From Flavobacterium sediminis (GTDB lineage: Bacteria > Bacteroidota > Bacteroidia > Flavobacteriales > Flavobacteriaceae), in NCBI RefSeq assembly GCF_003148385.1, contig NZ_CP029463.1, forward strand, positions 248,001-312,000: a stretch of 64,000 bases of DNA, in the 5' to 3' direction. Position 1 is the stretch's first letter, and every line of letters starts with the position of its first letter. Positions 9,801 through 17,889 of the stretch are shown here, piece after piece. The notes beneath the pieces were generated by a model, which saw nothing but the letters and a program-made list of their open reading frames with translations, searched no databases and was not told where the DNA came from. A program made the position numbers and the translations under genes.

Positions 9801-9853
9801 TACCCTACAAAAGACAGTAATAAAACGAATTGAAAAAGTAATTTCTTTATCAT
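3884..9853 (-). CDS. Giant repeat-containing surface protein with T9SS type B sorting domain
   Basis: This is a 1989-residue protein exported by Sec (signal peptide about 1-19, ending GYSQ) and then by the type IX secretion system. The N-terminal third holds a DPICSGNV-type beta domain and a lectin/CUB-like segment. Residues about 456-1175 are nine exact-length 80-residue tandem repeats, each with a YWEDAA core, DPTAID and two cysteines. Residues 1176-1900 are further Ig/PKD-like domains (NPLP and NPIP linkers). The last 85 residues (YFTPNGDGIHDTWNIVGL to HFSLKR) are the gliding-motility-associated C-terminal domain, type B, which directs secretion and attachment. It is probably an adhesin; SprB-like motility adhesins share this architecture, but I cannot show it is SprB. 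The small secreted protein 17 bases upstream is likely cotranscribed. Confidence 0.9.
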   Translation of the reverse strand: MIKKLLFQFVLLLSFVGYSQSPTCDAADPICSGNVAPFPNTTGVPSFGGPGCLGTTPNPAWFYFQISESGNLEFTLNQGNNAPNYNNQDVDFILWGPFTGPNCVDLYDYSPGATVDNIVDCSYSAAATETISIPNGIAGEFYVLLVTNYSNNSGYIELNQTNQGQSGAGSTDCDIVCGVDLGADQYFCTTNVSCYTLTAEFNQAPTQAGTPTYSWYLDTVFYQSTNVNTLQVCQSGTWSVEVVRPGCSDVATDSVDVVFSSPPVLNTPSDMSGCGPFDLNSQISAIVAPNDPSNYVVYFYLDVFECWGGTSNYIQNPGAFMPTAASTEIYVRVENAGNPSCANADEYFTINLSTCVTATQPSDLYLCDLDGDGVESFDLTQQDATVLGSYTPASDYTITYHTTQAGADDGTIDLATPFNAYLNTSNPQTIYVRLEENATGDYGTTTFELNVLGVPSIVITDPSAVCSPNTVDITDPSVTAGSSNTGTFDYWEDAAATVAVSDPTAIDVSGTYYISTTVGSCSDIQPVAVTINPTPSLVITDPASVCSPTTIDITDPAVTAGSTLGGTLSYWEDAAGTIAVSDPTAIDVSGTYYIMSSLGSCSDIQPVVVTINATPSLVITDPASVCSPNTVDITDPAVTSGSTNLGTFSYWEDAAATVAVSDPTAIDISGTYYIMNAQGSCSDIQPVEVTINPTPSLVITDPASVCSPTTIDITDPAVTAGSTLGGTLSYWEDAAGTIAVSDPTAIDVSGTYYIMSSLGSCSDIQPVVVTINATPSLVITDPASVCSPNTVDITDPAVTSGSTNLGTFSYWEDAAATVAVSDPTAIDISGTYYIMNAQGSCSDIQPVEVTINPTPSLVITDPASVCSPTTIDITDPAVTAGSTLGGTLSYWEDAAGTIAVSDPTAIDVSGTYYIMSSLGSCSDIQPVVVTINATPSLVITDPSAVCSPNTVDITDPAVTSGSTNLGTFSYWEDAAATVAVSDPTAIDISGTYYIMNAQGSCSDIQPVEVTINPTPSLVITDPASVCSPTTIDITDPAVTAGSTLGGTLSYWEDAAGTIVVSDPTAIDVSGTYYIMSSLGSCSDIQPVTVTINSVPGFVVNDPASVCTPSTVDITDPAVTSGSTTIGTLSYWEDAAATVAVSDPTAIDAGGTYYIMNSVNGCAAMEAVNVTINASPTFVSISNNSPICSGETATFYVEGTANAYVAYTIDGGSSTQVQLDTSGQGSISVNNATSDVVVNIISIDNGCTVVVGQNSTVTVNPLPSITSVTNDGPVCEGTSGSFTITGTPGSEVEYTLNGTPGSVTLSSSGTGSVPVANVTVDQNLELSMITNLSTTCSSTVGNSSTLSVLPLPTASISAQSSAVCLNGATFLDFSGTPNATIEFTDGASTYQVQLDASGSYTNWATPDLTVDTTYTLVSVTSLTTPACVQPLGDNVTITINPTPSISDLVYSDQICNGTSTDISFTLNNTTSYYWSATIVNIDNTTYVQGGDETVAINQVVNLQDLLEVGYITVQITPVLSGGSCSGIEEEFTIQVNPMPDPANIDINIASVSVCSGDVVEVNISGLPTGMDFNWVAQTSGLSTTGSTSGTTDSTISLPFTVNDPMQSGTVYFEITPVLGTCVGPVIVSDTITVNPIPGSILEPTVAPEICSGEIVYDDLDIYVGYPNITGVEVYWEVQDAVGVTGALPGNTNVLPAEIPDQLFTTSDSQGYVIYKVWTQLGSCMGEIKYITVYVNPLPEPELENSAICVEQVSGVVYQTTILNAGDFSGGNYQFEWFMDAGSGPVSVATSSNDSTLEVSEAASYYVVVTNLDTNCEGISNTVVVEETNPATNIVTTVTDAFTDSATVVVTVSGGSNGDYLYQLDEESLQSSNVFTGVSSGEHQITVVDTQGCTFLQDTVTVIDYPKYFTPNGDGIHDTWNIVGLNQAEAKLYIFDRYGKLIKQISTLNESQGWDGTYNGHPLPSTDYWFSLQYQENGVAKEFKAHFSLKR
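6329..8488 (-). repeat. Nine tandem 240-bp repeats, with a 480-bp alternating superperiod
   Basis: Nine contiguous units of exactly 240 bp lie within the adhesin gene, starting at 8488 and ending at 6329. Units 1 (8249-8488) and 9 (6329-6568) are divergent. Units 2-8 alternate between type A (TLGGTLSYWEDAAGTI, YYIMSSLGSC) and type B (TNLGTFSYWEDAAATV, YYIMNAQGSC). The A-B pairs at 7769-8248, 7289-7768 and 6809-7288 differ by only a few bases, and another A follows at 6569-6808. Expansion therefore happened by copying the 480-bp pair, recently. Copy number may vary between strains or be miscounted in assembly. Confidence 0.95.
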
Positions 9854-9870
9854 TATCTAGCAATAATTAA

Positions 9871-10284
9871 TTAAAAAAAAGAAAAATACTTCCACTCAGA
9901 AGTTTCTGAGCAATTATTATTTCTCACAATCAATCTATATTTAAAACATTTTGACATTAACTCTAAATGTCTAATTTTTCTCTCTTCAGTACTTTTAAAG
10001 TCTTTATCTGTACTTTTAATAGTTACAACATCTCTCAAATCAGTTGCATCTAAACCATTAAAGCAATCTAAGATCGGAACGATCTCAATTTCAACTAAAT
10101 CTTTTTTTAAATTCAATTTTGAAAAATCCCAGTTTAAAGAAACATATTCATCTTTTGGTGACATATTTTCTTTACTATTTAAAACCTCAAAAGAAAAATT
10201 AAATTTACATTTATTGGTTTTGGATTGAGAAAAGCCCGAATAAAGGCCAATTAAAAACAGAAGAATAAAAAATATTTTTTTCAT
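9871..10284 (-). CDS. Small secreted protein of unknown function, upstream of the adhesin
   Basis: This 137-residue protein starts with a signal peptide (MKKIFFILLFLIGLYSGFSQ). The mature part of about 117 residues is beta-rich and contains three cysteines near the end or middle (LDCFNG, SKCFKYRL, NNNCSETS). The phrase SETSEWKYFSFF suggests a fibronectin-III-like edge strand, but this is only a guess. No family was recognised. It lies 17 bases before the giant adhesin gene on the same strand and shares the only promoter seen, so it is likely cotranscribed and may be a partner of the adhesin. Confidence that it is a real gene is high; function is unknown. Confidence 0.8.
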   Translation of the reverse strand: MKKIFFILLFLIGLYSGFSQSKTNKCKFNFSFEVLNSKENMSPKDEYVSLNWDFSKLNLKKDLVEIEIVPILDCFNGLDATDLRDVVTIKSTDKDFKSTEERKIRHLELMSKCFKYRLIVRNNNCSETSEWKYFSFF

Positions 10285-10308
10285 TTTTTCATGGATATAG
10301 TTAGGTTC

Positions 10309-10316
10309 ACAAATTT
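10309..10316 (-). promoter_or_regulatory. Probable promoter of the adhesin operon (-7 box TAAATTTG)
   Basis: The reverse complement of CAAATTTA is TAAATTTG, an exact TAnnTTTG match, 25 bases before the start of the 137-residue gene. The -33 element is weak. Confidence 0.45.
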
Positions 10317-10459
10317 ACAAATATTTAATATTAAAACACCTTTTTCTTAATAATTAACATTTTTTATCTATTATTTAGTTTTCAAAGTAAATGAAATATC
10401 CAAAAAAACTCATAAAAAACCATTTTTATTTTAGCTTCTATTATTTTTAAAGTTTTAGT

Positions 10460-10467
10460 TATCTTTG
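10460..10467 (+). promoter_or_regulatory. Probable folE-cysS promoter (-7 box TATCTTTG)
   Basis: TATCTTTG matches TAnnTTTG exactly and lies 33 bases before the folE start codon. The -33 region is a T-rich stretch without a clear TTG. Confidence 0.6.
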
Positions 10468-10499
10468 CGAATTAAAAAAAGCTTTATAAAACCATAAAA

Positions 10500-11174
10500 A
10501 TGATTCAAAACGAGGATTTACAAGACGAAATTGGCAATAACCACATTGCTACAAGTGCTCAGACTCCTTTACGCGAAGATGCATTTGACCTTTCAGATGA
10601 TCAAAAAATAGAATTAATCAAAAAAGACGTTGAGAATATTTTACATACCTTAGGAATGGATTTAACTGACGACAGTTTAAAAGGAACTCCTAACCGTGTT
10701 GCTAAAATGTTTGTCCGTGAAATATTCAGTGGATTAAACCCTAATAAAAAGCCTAGTTCATCAACTTTTGAAAACAAATACAAATACGGTGAAATGCTGG
10801 TTGAAAAAAACATCGTAGTTTACTCTACTTGTGAACATCATCTTTTACCTATAGTAGGTAGGGCTCATGTTGCTTATATTTCTAACGGAACAGTAGTGGG
10901 GCTATCAAAAATGAACCGTATTGTTGATTATTTTGCAAAGCGCCCTCAAGTACAAGAGCGACTAACCATACAAATTGTACAGGAATTGCAAAAAGTATTA
11001 AATACTGAAGATGTTGCTTGTGTTATTGATGCAAAGCACTTATGTGTTAACTCAAGAGGCATTCGCGATATAGAAAGTAGCACAGTCACAGCTGAATTTG
11101 GAGGACAATTTAAGGACAAGAATGTAAGAAAAGAATTCTTAGACTACATCAAACTTGAAACTAAATTTCATTAA
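10500..11174 (+). CDS. folE: GTP cyclohydrolase I
   Basis: FolE converts GTP to dihydroneopterin triphosphate, the first step of folate (and pterin) synthesis. The 224-residue length is normal for type IA enzymes in this group. Zinc and catalytic residues are visible: Cys111, His113 and His114 in STCEHHLLP, and Cys182 in DAKHLCVNSRGIRD. The GTP-binding block VGLSKMNRIVDYFAKRPQVQER follows in two parts around 133-154. The N-terminal 35 residues are a variable extension. It has a good promoter upstream, and cysS starts 28 bases after its stop, so the two are probably one operon. Confidence 0.97.
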   Translation: MIQNEDLQDEIGNNHIATSAQTPLREDAFDLSDDQKIELIKKDVENILHTLGMDLTDDSLKGTPNRVAKMFVREIFSGLNPNKKPSSSTFENKYKYGEMLVEKNIVVYSTCEHHLLPIVGRAHVAYISNGTVVGLSKMNRIVDYFAKRPQVQERLTIQIVQELQKVLNTEDVACVIDAKHLCVNSRGIRDIESSTVTAEFGGQFKDKNVRKEFLDYIKLETKFH

Positions 11175-11202
11175 TAGACAAAAACTCACATACACTTTTT
11201 AG

Positions 11203-12681
11203 ATGAAACTTTATACATCCCAAACACTGAAAATTTATAATTCCCTTAGTGGAGAAAAAGAAATATTCAAACCTATCCATGAAGGAAGAGTTGGTATGTA
11301 TGTATGTGGACCTACAGTTTACAGCAACGTTCATTTAGGAAATGTCAGAACTTTTATGAGTTTTGATGTCATTTTTCGTTATTTATTGCATTTAGGCTAT
11401 AAAGTTCGATATGTAAGAAATATTACAGATGTCGGTCACATGGTTGATGATGTTGATGACGGAGAAGATAAGATTGCCAAGATGGCTCGCTTGGAAAAGG
11501 TTGAACCTATGGAAATCGTTCAACGCTACACCGTTGATTTTCATGAAATTCTTAGAGAATTCAATCTTTTACCTCCTAGTATAGAGCCAACTGCAACCGG
11601 ACATCTTATTGAACAAATAGAAATCATCAAAGCCATTATTGATAATGGCTATGCTTATCTTTCTAACGGCTCTGTGTATTTTGACGTTGTTAAATTCAAT
11701 AAAGATTACAAATACGGTATTTTAAGTGGTCGTAACTTAGAAGATATGATTGCCAACACCCGTGATTTGGACGGTCAAAGTGATAAAAAAAATCCTCAGG
11801 ATTTTGCTCTTTGGAAAAAAGCCGAACCTGAGCACATCATGCGTTGGCCTTCTCCATGGAGTGACGGATTTCCCGGTTGGCACTTAGAATGTACAGCCAT
11901 GAGTACTAAATATCTGGGAGAAACCTTCGACATTCATGGCGGAGGAATGGATTTAAAATTCCCACATCATGAGTGTGAAATCGCTCAGTCAGAGGCTTGC
12001 ACCGGACACAACCCTGTAAATTACTGGATGCACGCTAACATGCTGACCCTTAACGGTAAAAAAATGTCTAAATCAACCGGAAATAATATCTTACCGCAAG
12101 AAATATTTTCGGGAGATAATCCGAATCTGAGTAAAGGCTTCAGTTCTGGTGTTGCTCGTTTTTTCATGATGCAGGCACACTACAGAAGTATTTTAGATTT
12201 TTCTGACGAAGCCATTTTAGCCGCCGAAAAAGGATACAACCGATTAATGGAAAGTATTGAACTTATTGATAAACTTAAAGCTTCAGATAGTTCCAGTTTA
12301 AATATTGCAGAATGGACACAAAGTTGTTATGATGCCATGAATGATGATTTCAATACTCCTATTTTAATAGCCCAGTTATTTGAAGGAATCAGATTTGTTA
12401 ATTTAGTTCATGACGAAAAGGAAACTTTAAACGCTACTGACATCGAAACTCTAAAAACAACTTTAGCTACCTTTGTTTTTGACGTTTTAGGGATTAAAGA
12501 TGAAAAAAATACCAGCGCTAACTCTGACAAATTAGACGGAGTACTTAATATGCTTGTTGGTATGCGAAATCAAGCCAGAGCTGATAAAAACTGGCCTTTA
12601 TCAGACCAGATAAGGGACAATCTGGCTCAATTAGGTATCCTATTAAAGGACGGAAAAGAAGGAACTACTTTTAATTATTAA
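11203..12681 (+). CDS. cysS: Cysteine--tRNA ligase
   Basis: This is a 492-residue class I aminoacyl-tRNA synthetase that charges tRNA-Cys. Zinc ligand Cys35 sits in MYVCGPTVY. The HIGH-type motif reads HLGN at 44-47. Other zinc ligands are in WHLECTAMS and [18 protein letters not shown] lies near residue 287 in [11 protein letters not shown]. The C-terminal helical anticodon-binding region ends with the usual [17 protein letters not shown]. All signature residues are intact. It follows folE closely and ends at a strong hairpin terminator. Confidence 0.98.
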   Translation: MKLYTSQTLKIYNSLSGEKEIFKPIHEGRVGMYVCGPTVYSNVHLGNVRTFMSFDVIFRYLLHLGYKVRYVRNITDVGHMVDDVDDGEDKIAKMARLEKVEPMEIVQRYTVDFHEILREFNLLPPSIEPTATGHLIEQIEIIKAIIDNGYAYLSNGSVYFDVVKFNKDYKYGILSGRNLEDMIANTRDLDGQSDKKNPQDFALWKKAEPEHIMRWPSPWSDGFPGWHLECTAMSTKYLGETFDIHGGGMDLKFPHHECEIAQSEACTGHNPVNYWMHANMLTLNGKKMSKSTGNNILPQEIFSGDNPNLSKGFSSGVARFFMMQAHYRSILDFSDEAILAAEKGYNRLMESIELIDKLKASDSSSLNIAEWTQSCYDAMNDDFNTPILIAQLFEGIRFVNLVHDEKETLNATDIETLKTTLATFVFDVLGIKDEKNTSANSDKLDGVLNMLVGMRNQARADKNWPLSDQIRDNLAQLGILLKDGKEGTTFNY

Positions 12682-12698
12682 TTGCATTTAATTTCAAT

Positions 12699-12738
12699 AA
12701 AAAAAGGATTGGTAAAAAACCAATCCTTTTTTCTTTTT
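12699..12738 (+). terminator. Intrinsic terminator of folE-cysS
   Basis: Stem AAAAAAAGGATTGGT (12699-12713), short A loop, then ACCAATCC plus six T (12719-12732), followed by more T. It lies 18 bases after the cysS stop. Confidence 0.85.
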
Positions 12739-12925
12739 AACAATTCTATAAAACTATAAATTAAAACAAAAAATCGTTTGTTATTTCTAACCAACGCCCA
12801 AAAAAATGAAATTTTAAAACTACAATACAAAAATAAGTACTCTTTTAAGTATAAAAGCTGACATTAATCATGTTCTCTTTTATCTTTCAAATATTATTTA
12901 ATAATTTTACTTCAGAAGACTGATT

Positions 12926-13174
12926 ATGTGCTCAAAAAACAACAAAATAACCCTACGTTCAATACTCATTGCTCCATTCCTTTTTATAATCCGCTTCTAT
13001 CAGGTGGCCATTTCTCCGTACACTCCTGCTACTTGCAGATACGAACCCACATGTTCACATTATACAGTAGAAGCGTTAAAAAAACACGGACTATTTAAAG
13101 GGGGTTGGCTGGCTATCAAAAGAATCCTGAGTTGTCACCCTTGGGGAGGTAGTGGATACGACCCGGTTCCCTGA
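12926..13174 (+). CDS. yidD: Membrane protein insertion efficiency factor YidD
   Basis: This 82-residue protein belongs to the YidD family, which assists YidC-dependent insertion of inner membrane proteins. After a basic start it has an amphipathic hydrophobic helix ([20 protein letters not shown]) and then the family signature of cysteines and glycines: [15 protein letters not shown] and [15 protein letters not shown]. Length and motifs are typical. It stands between the cysS terminator and lgt; a TATCTTTC box at 12881-12888 could be its promoter. In many bacteria yidD is next to rnpA and yidC; here it is not. Confidence 0.95.
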   Translation: MCSKNNKITLRSILIAPFLFIIRFYQVAISPYTPATCRYEPTCSHYTVEALKKHGLFKGGWLAIKRILSCHPWGGSGYDPVP

Positions 13175-13274
13175 CAATATTGCTCTTTAAATTTCAGATT
13201 TAAGTCCTTTTTATTTCAATTTCTTTAACATTTTTACCAATTTTAATCCTTATTTTAGCCTAAAATAAATACTT

Positions 13275-14195
13275 ATGCTTGCCTTAAACATGGTTTGGAA
13301 TCCTTCTGAAGGAATAGACATCGGTTTTTTCACCCTGCGTTTTTATAGTTTAATGTTTGTTGTCGCCTTTGGATTAGGCTGGTACGTCATGAAAGCTATT
13401 TACCAAAGAGAAGGTGAATCTTTAGACAAACTGGATAATTTATTTGTATATACTGTTTTAGCCACTCTTATCGGTGCCAGATTAGGACATGTTTTTTTCT
13501 ATGATTGGGATTATTTTAAAGACCATAAATTAGAGATCTTACTACCGATCAGAGAAACAGCTCAAGGTTGGGAATTTACAGGTTTTGCAGGCTTAGCAAG
13601 TCACGGTGCTGCTATTGCAATCATATTAGTAATGATTTATTACAGTAAGAAAGTAGTTAAAAAGCCGGTTCTTTGGATTTTAGATCGTATTGTAATCCCT
13701 GTTTCCTTAGGTGGGATCTTTGTTCGTCTGGGAAATTTCTTTAATTCAGAGATCGTCGGTACTCCTACTACTTCTTCTTTCGGAATTAAATTCATCAGAG
13801 ACTATTACAGTCCTAGATCAGCAGTGGAAAAGACAGGAATTACCAATGTTAATCAAGCTTATGATGCCATTGCAAACAATCCTCAATATGCCGAATTATT
13901 AAATGCTGTAACGCCTAAACATCCGGCTCAACTATACGAAGCATTCGGATACATTTTTGTATTTGCCATTCTGTTCTATTTATATTGGAAAACAGATGCC
14001 AGAAACAAATTAGGTTATATTTTCGGTATCTTTTTGATCTTACTTTGGACCGTTCGCTTTTTAGTAGAATTCGTGAAAGAAAGCCAAGGAGGTTTCGAAA
14101 GTGCCTTAGGTGTTTTTTCAACCGGACAATGGCTAAGCATTCCTTTCATCATAGTAGGTTTCTACTTAGTATACAGAGCTAAAAAAACAGCTTAA
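13275..14195 (+). CDS. lgt: Prolipoprotein diacylglyceryl transferase
   Basis: Lgt transfers diacylglycerol from phosphatidylglycerol to the lipobox cysteine of prolipoproteins in the inner membrane. The 306-residue sequence has about seven membrane segments, with the signature RLGNFFNSEIVGTPT around residues 151-166 and the KHPAQLYEAFGY block near 215-226. An insertion of charged residues (RDYYSPRSAVEKTGITN) between these blocks is common in Bacteroidota. The start at 13275 places the first hydrophobic segment correctly. It is convergent with a gene whose product is itself a lipoprotein, sharing a bidirectional terminator. Confidence 0.96.
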   Translation: MLALNMVWNPSEGIDIGFFTLRFYSLMFVVAFGLGWYVMKAIYQREGESLDKLDNLFVYTVLATLIGARLGHVFFYDWDYFKDHKLEILLPIRETAQGWEFTGFAGLASHGAAIAIILVMIYYSKKVVKKPVLWILDRIVIPVSLGGIFVRLGNFFNSEIVGTPTTSSFGIKFIRDYYSPRSAVEKTGITNVNQAYDAIANNPQYAELLNAVTPKHPAQLYEAFGYIFVFAILFYLYWKTDARNKLGYIFGIFLILLWTVRFLVEFVKESQGGFESALGVFSTGQWLSIPFIIVGFYLVYRAKKTA

Positions 14196-14211
14196 AAGCA
14201 ATAATAATCGT

Positions 14212-14241
14212 AAAAAAAGCCGAGTGAACTCGGCTTTTTTT
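14212..14241. terminator. Bidirectional hairpin terminator
   Basis: Seven A plus GCCGAGT, loop GA, then ACTCGGC plus seven T. It serves lgt (+) and the lipoprotein gene (-), whose stop codon overlaps the T run. Confidence 0.9.
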
Positions 14242-14692
14242 ACGGGGTCTTTTTAAGCCGTATACCTACTCCTAACATATTAGGTAAATAAGTTCCTTTA
14301 AATCCGTTTTGAACCACTACTCTATACTCTCCCTCAGACAACTTTATTTTCGAACTCACAGGGATATATAAATCACAAATATCTCCTACACACTCGCCTA
14401 ACTCTTTTCCATCATCATCTTTAAAACTAACCACTAATTCTTCTCCTAAAAGAATCTGTTCCTCTTTCAATAAATACACTTCAACAGGCACCTGTTCAAA
14501 TTGAAAATCATAAATATGCGCCAGATGCAGTTCCAACTGATATTCGCCTTCTTGTTCTATCGCAAATTCAAATACTTTATCATCTGCTTGCTGCCAACGA
14601 TTATTAGTCAAACTCTTATCCAATTCATCCACAACTATATTTTGATTACAGGCTATTAGCAACAACAATACTAAAACAGAAATTTTCCTCAT
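14240..14692 (-). CDS. Lipoprotein, possibly GldH-like
   Basis: This 150-residue protein has a signal peptide with a lipobox, LLLIAC, making Cys15 the likely lipidated residue. The mature part is beta-rich. Its pattern (NNRW, then F.F.I, then Y.L.L.L.H.YDF, then DGKELG.C.GDI, then LSEGEYRVVVQNG, ending LGVGIRL) resembles the gliding motility lipoprotein GldH, from memory of that family. The match is weak and unverified; it may be a distant relative or an unrelated lipoprotein. It lies downstream of secDF on the same strand but beyond a terminator, so it is probably expressed separately. Confidence 0.8.
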   Translation of the reverse strand: MRKISVLVLLLLIACNQNIVVDELDKSLTNNRWQQADDKVFEFAIEQEGEYQLELHLAHIYDFQFEQVPVEVYLLKEEQILLGEELVVSFKDDDGKELGECVGDICDLYIPVSSKIKLSEGEYRVVVQNGFKGTYLPNMLGVGIRLKKTP

Positions 14693-14721
14693 AACAAATA
14701 CATTTTAAAATGTTAATTTAC

Positions 14722-14754
14722 AAAAAAAAGTCCTGACAGTGTCAGGACTTTTTT
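14722..14754 (-). terminator. Intrinsic terminator of secDF
   Basis: Inverted repeat AAAGTCCTGAC / GTCAGGACTTT around a 3-base loop, flanked by A and T runs. On the minus strand it follows the secDF stop by about 25 bases. Confidence 0.85.
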
Positions 14755-14779
14755 CTAAAGAAATATTTTTATCTTTTTA

Positions 14780-17707
14780 TTATTCTTCTTTTTTATTCAA
14801 AGCCATTCTTTCCGCTTCTTTAGCACTCATCGTATCGTTCATTACCGGTGTTGCCACAAATAAAGACGAATAGGTACCTACCAAAATACCTACTAAGATC
14901 GCAAATACGAAACCTTGAATTGTTTCTCCTCCGAAAACAAAGATTGCAATCAATACAACTAATGTTGTAGCAGATGTATTCACCGTTCTACTCAATGTAG
15001 AGTTCAAGGCTTTGTTTACCAATCCTTTAAAGTCAGGTGACGAATTGTAATCTAAATACTCTCTTACACGGTCAAATACAATTACCGTATCGTTCAATGA
15101 ATACCCGATAACCGTTAAGATAGCAGCGATGAACGCTTGATCAATTTCCATATTAAACGGTAAGATAGTATAGAAGAACGAGAATATACCTAATACAATG
15201 ATAACATCATGCGCTACCGCTACAATTGCTCCTAAACCAAACTGCCATTTTCTGAACGAGATCATCAAATAAACAAATACAACTAATAGCGATCCTAATA
15301 CTGCCCAGATAGAGTTTGTCTTAATATCTTTAGATATAGTACCGGAAACCTTAGAAGCCTGCATGATTCCAAATTCTTTACCTTCATAAGAATTAACAAA
15401 ATTATCATACGTTAAATCAGCCGGTAAATATTTTTGAAGTCCACTGTATAATTTTTCATTTACATCTTTATCTACTCCTTCACCTTCTTCATTTACTTTA
15501 TATTTTGTAGTAATCTTTAACTGATTTTTATTACCGAACACTTTCGCTTCAGCACTTCCGAAAATCTTAGTTAAGTCAGCTGCTACTTCAGGTGCAGAAA
15601 CTTCTTTATCAAAACGAACCTGATAAGTTCTACCTCCTACAAAGTCAACACCTTGATTTAAACCTTTTGTGAACAATGAGATCAAACTCAAAACGATCAA
15701 AACACCTGAAATCATATAAGCGATCTTACGTTTTGATAAGAAGTCAAAGTTTAAGTTTTTAAACCAGTTTTTAGTAACTGAAGTTGCAAAAGTGATATTT
15801 TCGTTTCTTGACAAACTCCAATCCAATAATATTCTTGTAATAAAAATTGCTGTAAATACAGAAGTAATAATACCTATCAATAAAGTGGTAGCAAAACCTT
15901 TGATCGGACCTGTACCGAAAACTAATAAGATAATAGCGGTCAATGCTGTTGTAATATTAGCATCAACAATTGAAGACATTGCTCCTTTCCATGTAAATGA
16001 ATAATTGATGGCTTCTTCAACCGTTTTACCGGAATCCAACTCTTCTTTAGCCCTTTCGTAGATAATTACGTTAGCATCTACTGCCATACCGATTGTTAAT
16101 ACGATACCTGCAATACCCGGCAATGTCAATACAGCACCAAAACTTGCTAAAGCACCAAAAATGAATAAGATATTCACTAATAAAGCTAAATTAGCATAGA
16201 AACCAGCTTTACCATAGTACACGATCATCCATAATAGCACTAAAGAGAAACCGATAATGAATGAAATCATACCGCTATTCACAGCTTCTTCTCCTAATGA
16301 CGGTCCAACAACATCTGACTGTACGATTTCAGCAGCAGCCGGTAATTTACCTGCTCTTAAAATGTTAGCTAAATCCTTTGTTTCATTGATAGTAAAACTT
16401 CCTGAAATTTCAGACTGACCTCCGCTGATTGCACCTCTGCTTACACCGGGTGCCGAATAAACAATATTATCTAAAACAATAGCAATTGCATTTCCTTGTT
16501 GTGATACTTTACCGGTTAACTTTTCCCACTCACGTGCTCCAACACCATTCATTTGCATTGACACAGCAGGCTTTCCTAATTGATCAAAAGTATCTCTGGC
16601 ATCTACAATTACACCACCACTAATTGGTGCTTTATTTTCTCTGTTTCCTTTTAAAGCGTATAATTCAACCGTTTCCGGTGATTTTTCATTGATTTTACCC
16701 CAAGCAAATCTTACATTCGATAATTCTGAAGGCAATAATGAACGAACATCGCTTCGGTTTAAATAAGAACTAATTTTAGCCGTATCTTTAACATTGAACA
16801 CTCCTACATACGGAGTTCCTTGTTGCCCCGGCATTAACATACTGTCAAACAAAGGATTCACTTGTACTTTTGTTGAATCTACATTATCTGTAAGCAAAGA
16901 ATCAAGTCCTTTAGCTGCTTCTTTAATTTCAGAAGTTTCTTCTTTAACTTCTGTTTTCTTAAGAAGTTCATTAGCTGCCATTAAGAAGTTCCCTACTTCT
17001 TCTACTTTATAAGTTTCCCAGAACTCTAATTGTGCCGTACTTTGTAAAAGTCTTTTAATACGATCTACATCTTTAGCTCCCGGTAATTCAACCAAAATTC
17101 TTCCTGAATTTCCTAATAACTGAATATTAGGCTGAGTTACACCGAATTTATCGATACGCTCTCTTAATACTTTGAAAGCTGATTCTACAGATTCCTGAAC
17201 TTTTTGTTTAATAATTGGCTCAATCTGAGCATTAGTCATATCAAACTTGATTACGTCATCTAAATTTCTGTTTCCAAAAATTTCCGCATCTGCCAATTTG
17301 ATATTTGCAGCATTTGCTTCTTTAAAGAAAGCATCTATATAATCCTGATTTCCTTCCTGGTTCTTTTTTGCATCTGCTAAAGCTTTATTGAAAGCAGGGT
17401 CTTTTGAACCATTTGCCAAACCATTTAAAATATCTTTAACTGAGATTTGAAGGATCACGTTGATACCTCCTTCTAAGTCAAGACCTTTATTAATTTGGTT
17501 ATTTCTTACTTCGTCAAAAGTATACCCTAAGAATACTTTTTCTTTAGCTACTGAGTCTAAGTAAGCTACCTCTTTCTGGAAATCTCCATTTGCATGTGCT
17601 TTCGCATCTTTTTCAATTCCGTTTGCCACAAAAGTGAATGACAATTGATAAAGACAAACCAAGGCAAATAATACTGCGAAAAATTTAATTAGTCCTTTAT
17701 TCTGCAT
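14780..17707 (-). CDS. secDF: Protein translocase subunits SecD and SecF fused (SecDF)
   Basis: SecDF uses the proton gradient to pull exported proteins through SecYEG from the periplasmic side. This 975-residue chain joins both subunits. The SecD half begins with a membrane helix, then LDLEGGINVILQISV, a large periplasmic domain (about 85-470) with an insertion typical of Bacteroidota, and a six-helix block with VLTIGMAVDANVIIYERAKEE. The SecF half starts near residue 645 and has GVDFVGGRTYQVRF and GYSLNDTVIVFDRVRE. Both RND-type Asp-containing motifs are present. The gene has a well-formed promoter and its own terminator. Confidence 0.97.
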   Translation of the reverse strand: MQNKGLIKFFAVLFALVCLYQLSFTFVANGIEKDAKAHANGDFQKEVAYLDSVAKEKVFLGYTFDEVRNNQINKGLDLEGGINVILQISVKDILNGLANGSKDPAFNKALADAKKNQEGNQDYIDAFFKEANAANIKLADAEIFGNRNLDDVIKFDMTNAQIEPIIKQKVQESVESAFKVLRERIDKFGVTQPNIQLLGNSGRILVELPGAKDVDRIKRLLQSTAQLEFWETYKVEEVGNFLMAANELLKKTEVKEETSEIKEAAKGLDSLLTDNVDSTKVQVNPLFDSMLMPGQQGTPYVGVFNVKDTAKISSYLNRSDVRSLLPSELSNVRFAWGKINEKSPETVELYALKGNRENKAPISGGVIVDARDTFDQLGKPAVSMQMNGVGAREWEKLTGKVSQQGNAIAIVLDNIVYSAPGVSRGAISGGQSEISGSFTINETKDLANILRAGKLPAAAEIVQSDVVGPSLGEEAVNSGMISFIIGFSLVLLWMIVYYGKAGFYANLALLVNILFIFGALASFGAVLTLPGIAGIVLTIGMAVDANVIIYERAKEELDSGKTVEEAINYSFTWKGAMSSIVDANITTALTAIILLVFGTGPIKGFATTLLIGIITSVFTAIFITRILLDWSLSRNENITFATSVTKNWFKNLNFDFLSKRKIAYMISGVLIVLSLISLFTKGLNQGVDFVGGRTYQVRFDKEVSAPEVAADLTKIFGSAEAKVFGNKNQLKITTKYKVNEEGEGVDKDVNEKLYSGLQKYLPADLTYDNFVNSYEGKEFGIMQASKVSGTISKDIKTNSIWAVLGSLLVVFVYLMISFRKWQFGLGAIVAVAHDVIIVLGIFSFFYTILPFNMEIDQAFIAAILTVIGYSLNDTVIVFDRVREYLDYNSSPDFKGLVNKALNSTLSRTVNTSATTLVVLIAIFVFGGETIQGFVFAILVGILVGTYSSLFVATPVMNDTMSAKEAERMALNKKEE

Positions 17708-17750
17708 TACTACTAAATATTAATTACTCTATTTTTTTATAAAAAACGGA

Positions 17751-17781
17751 CAAATATATAATTTACAACAGGATTAACCAA
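17751..17781 (-). promoter_or_regulatory. secDF promoter
   Basis: On the minus strand TTGG (17778-17781), 19 bases, then TATATTTG (17751-17758). Both boxes and spacing fit the Bacteroidota consensus well. The start codon is about 44 bases downstream. Confidence 0.7.
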
Positions 17782-17889
17782 TTTTATTACAAAATAAAAT
17801 TCGTTTTTTTTCTAAATATGATTATTCTACTGTTTAAACCTATATAAGCCGAAAGTTGTTTATTTTTTTAACATTTGAAGTTCAAAAGT

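Noticed and set aside
12739..12925. tRNA or small RNA between cysS and yidD
   Set aside because: Plain AT-rich spacer; no cloverleaf, T-loop motif or strong hairpin could be found.
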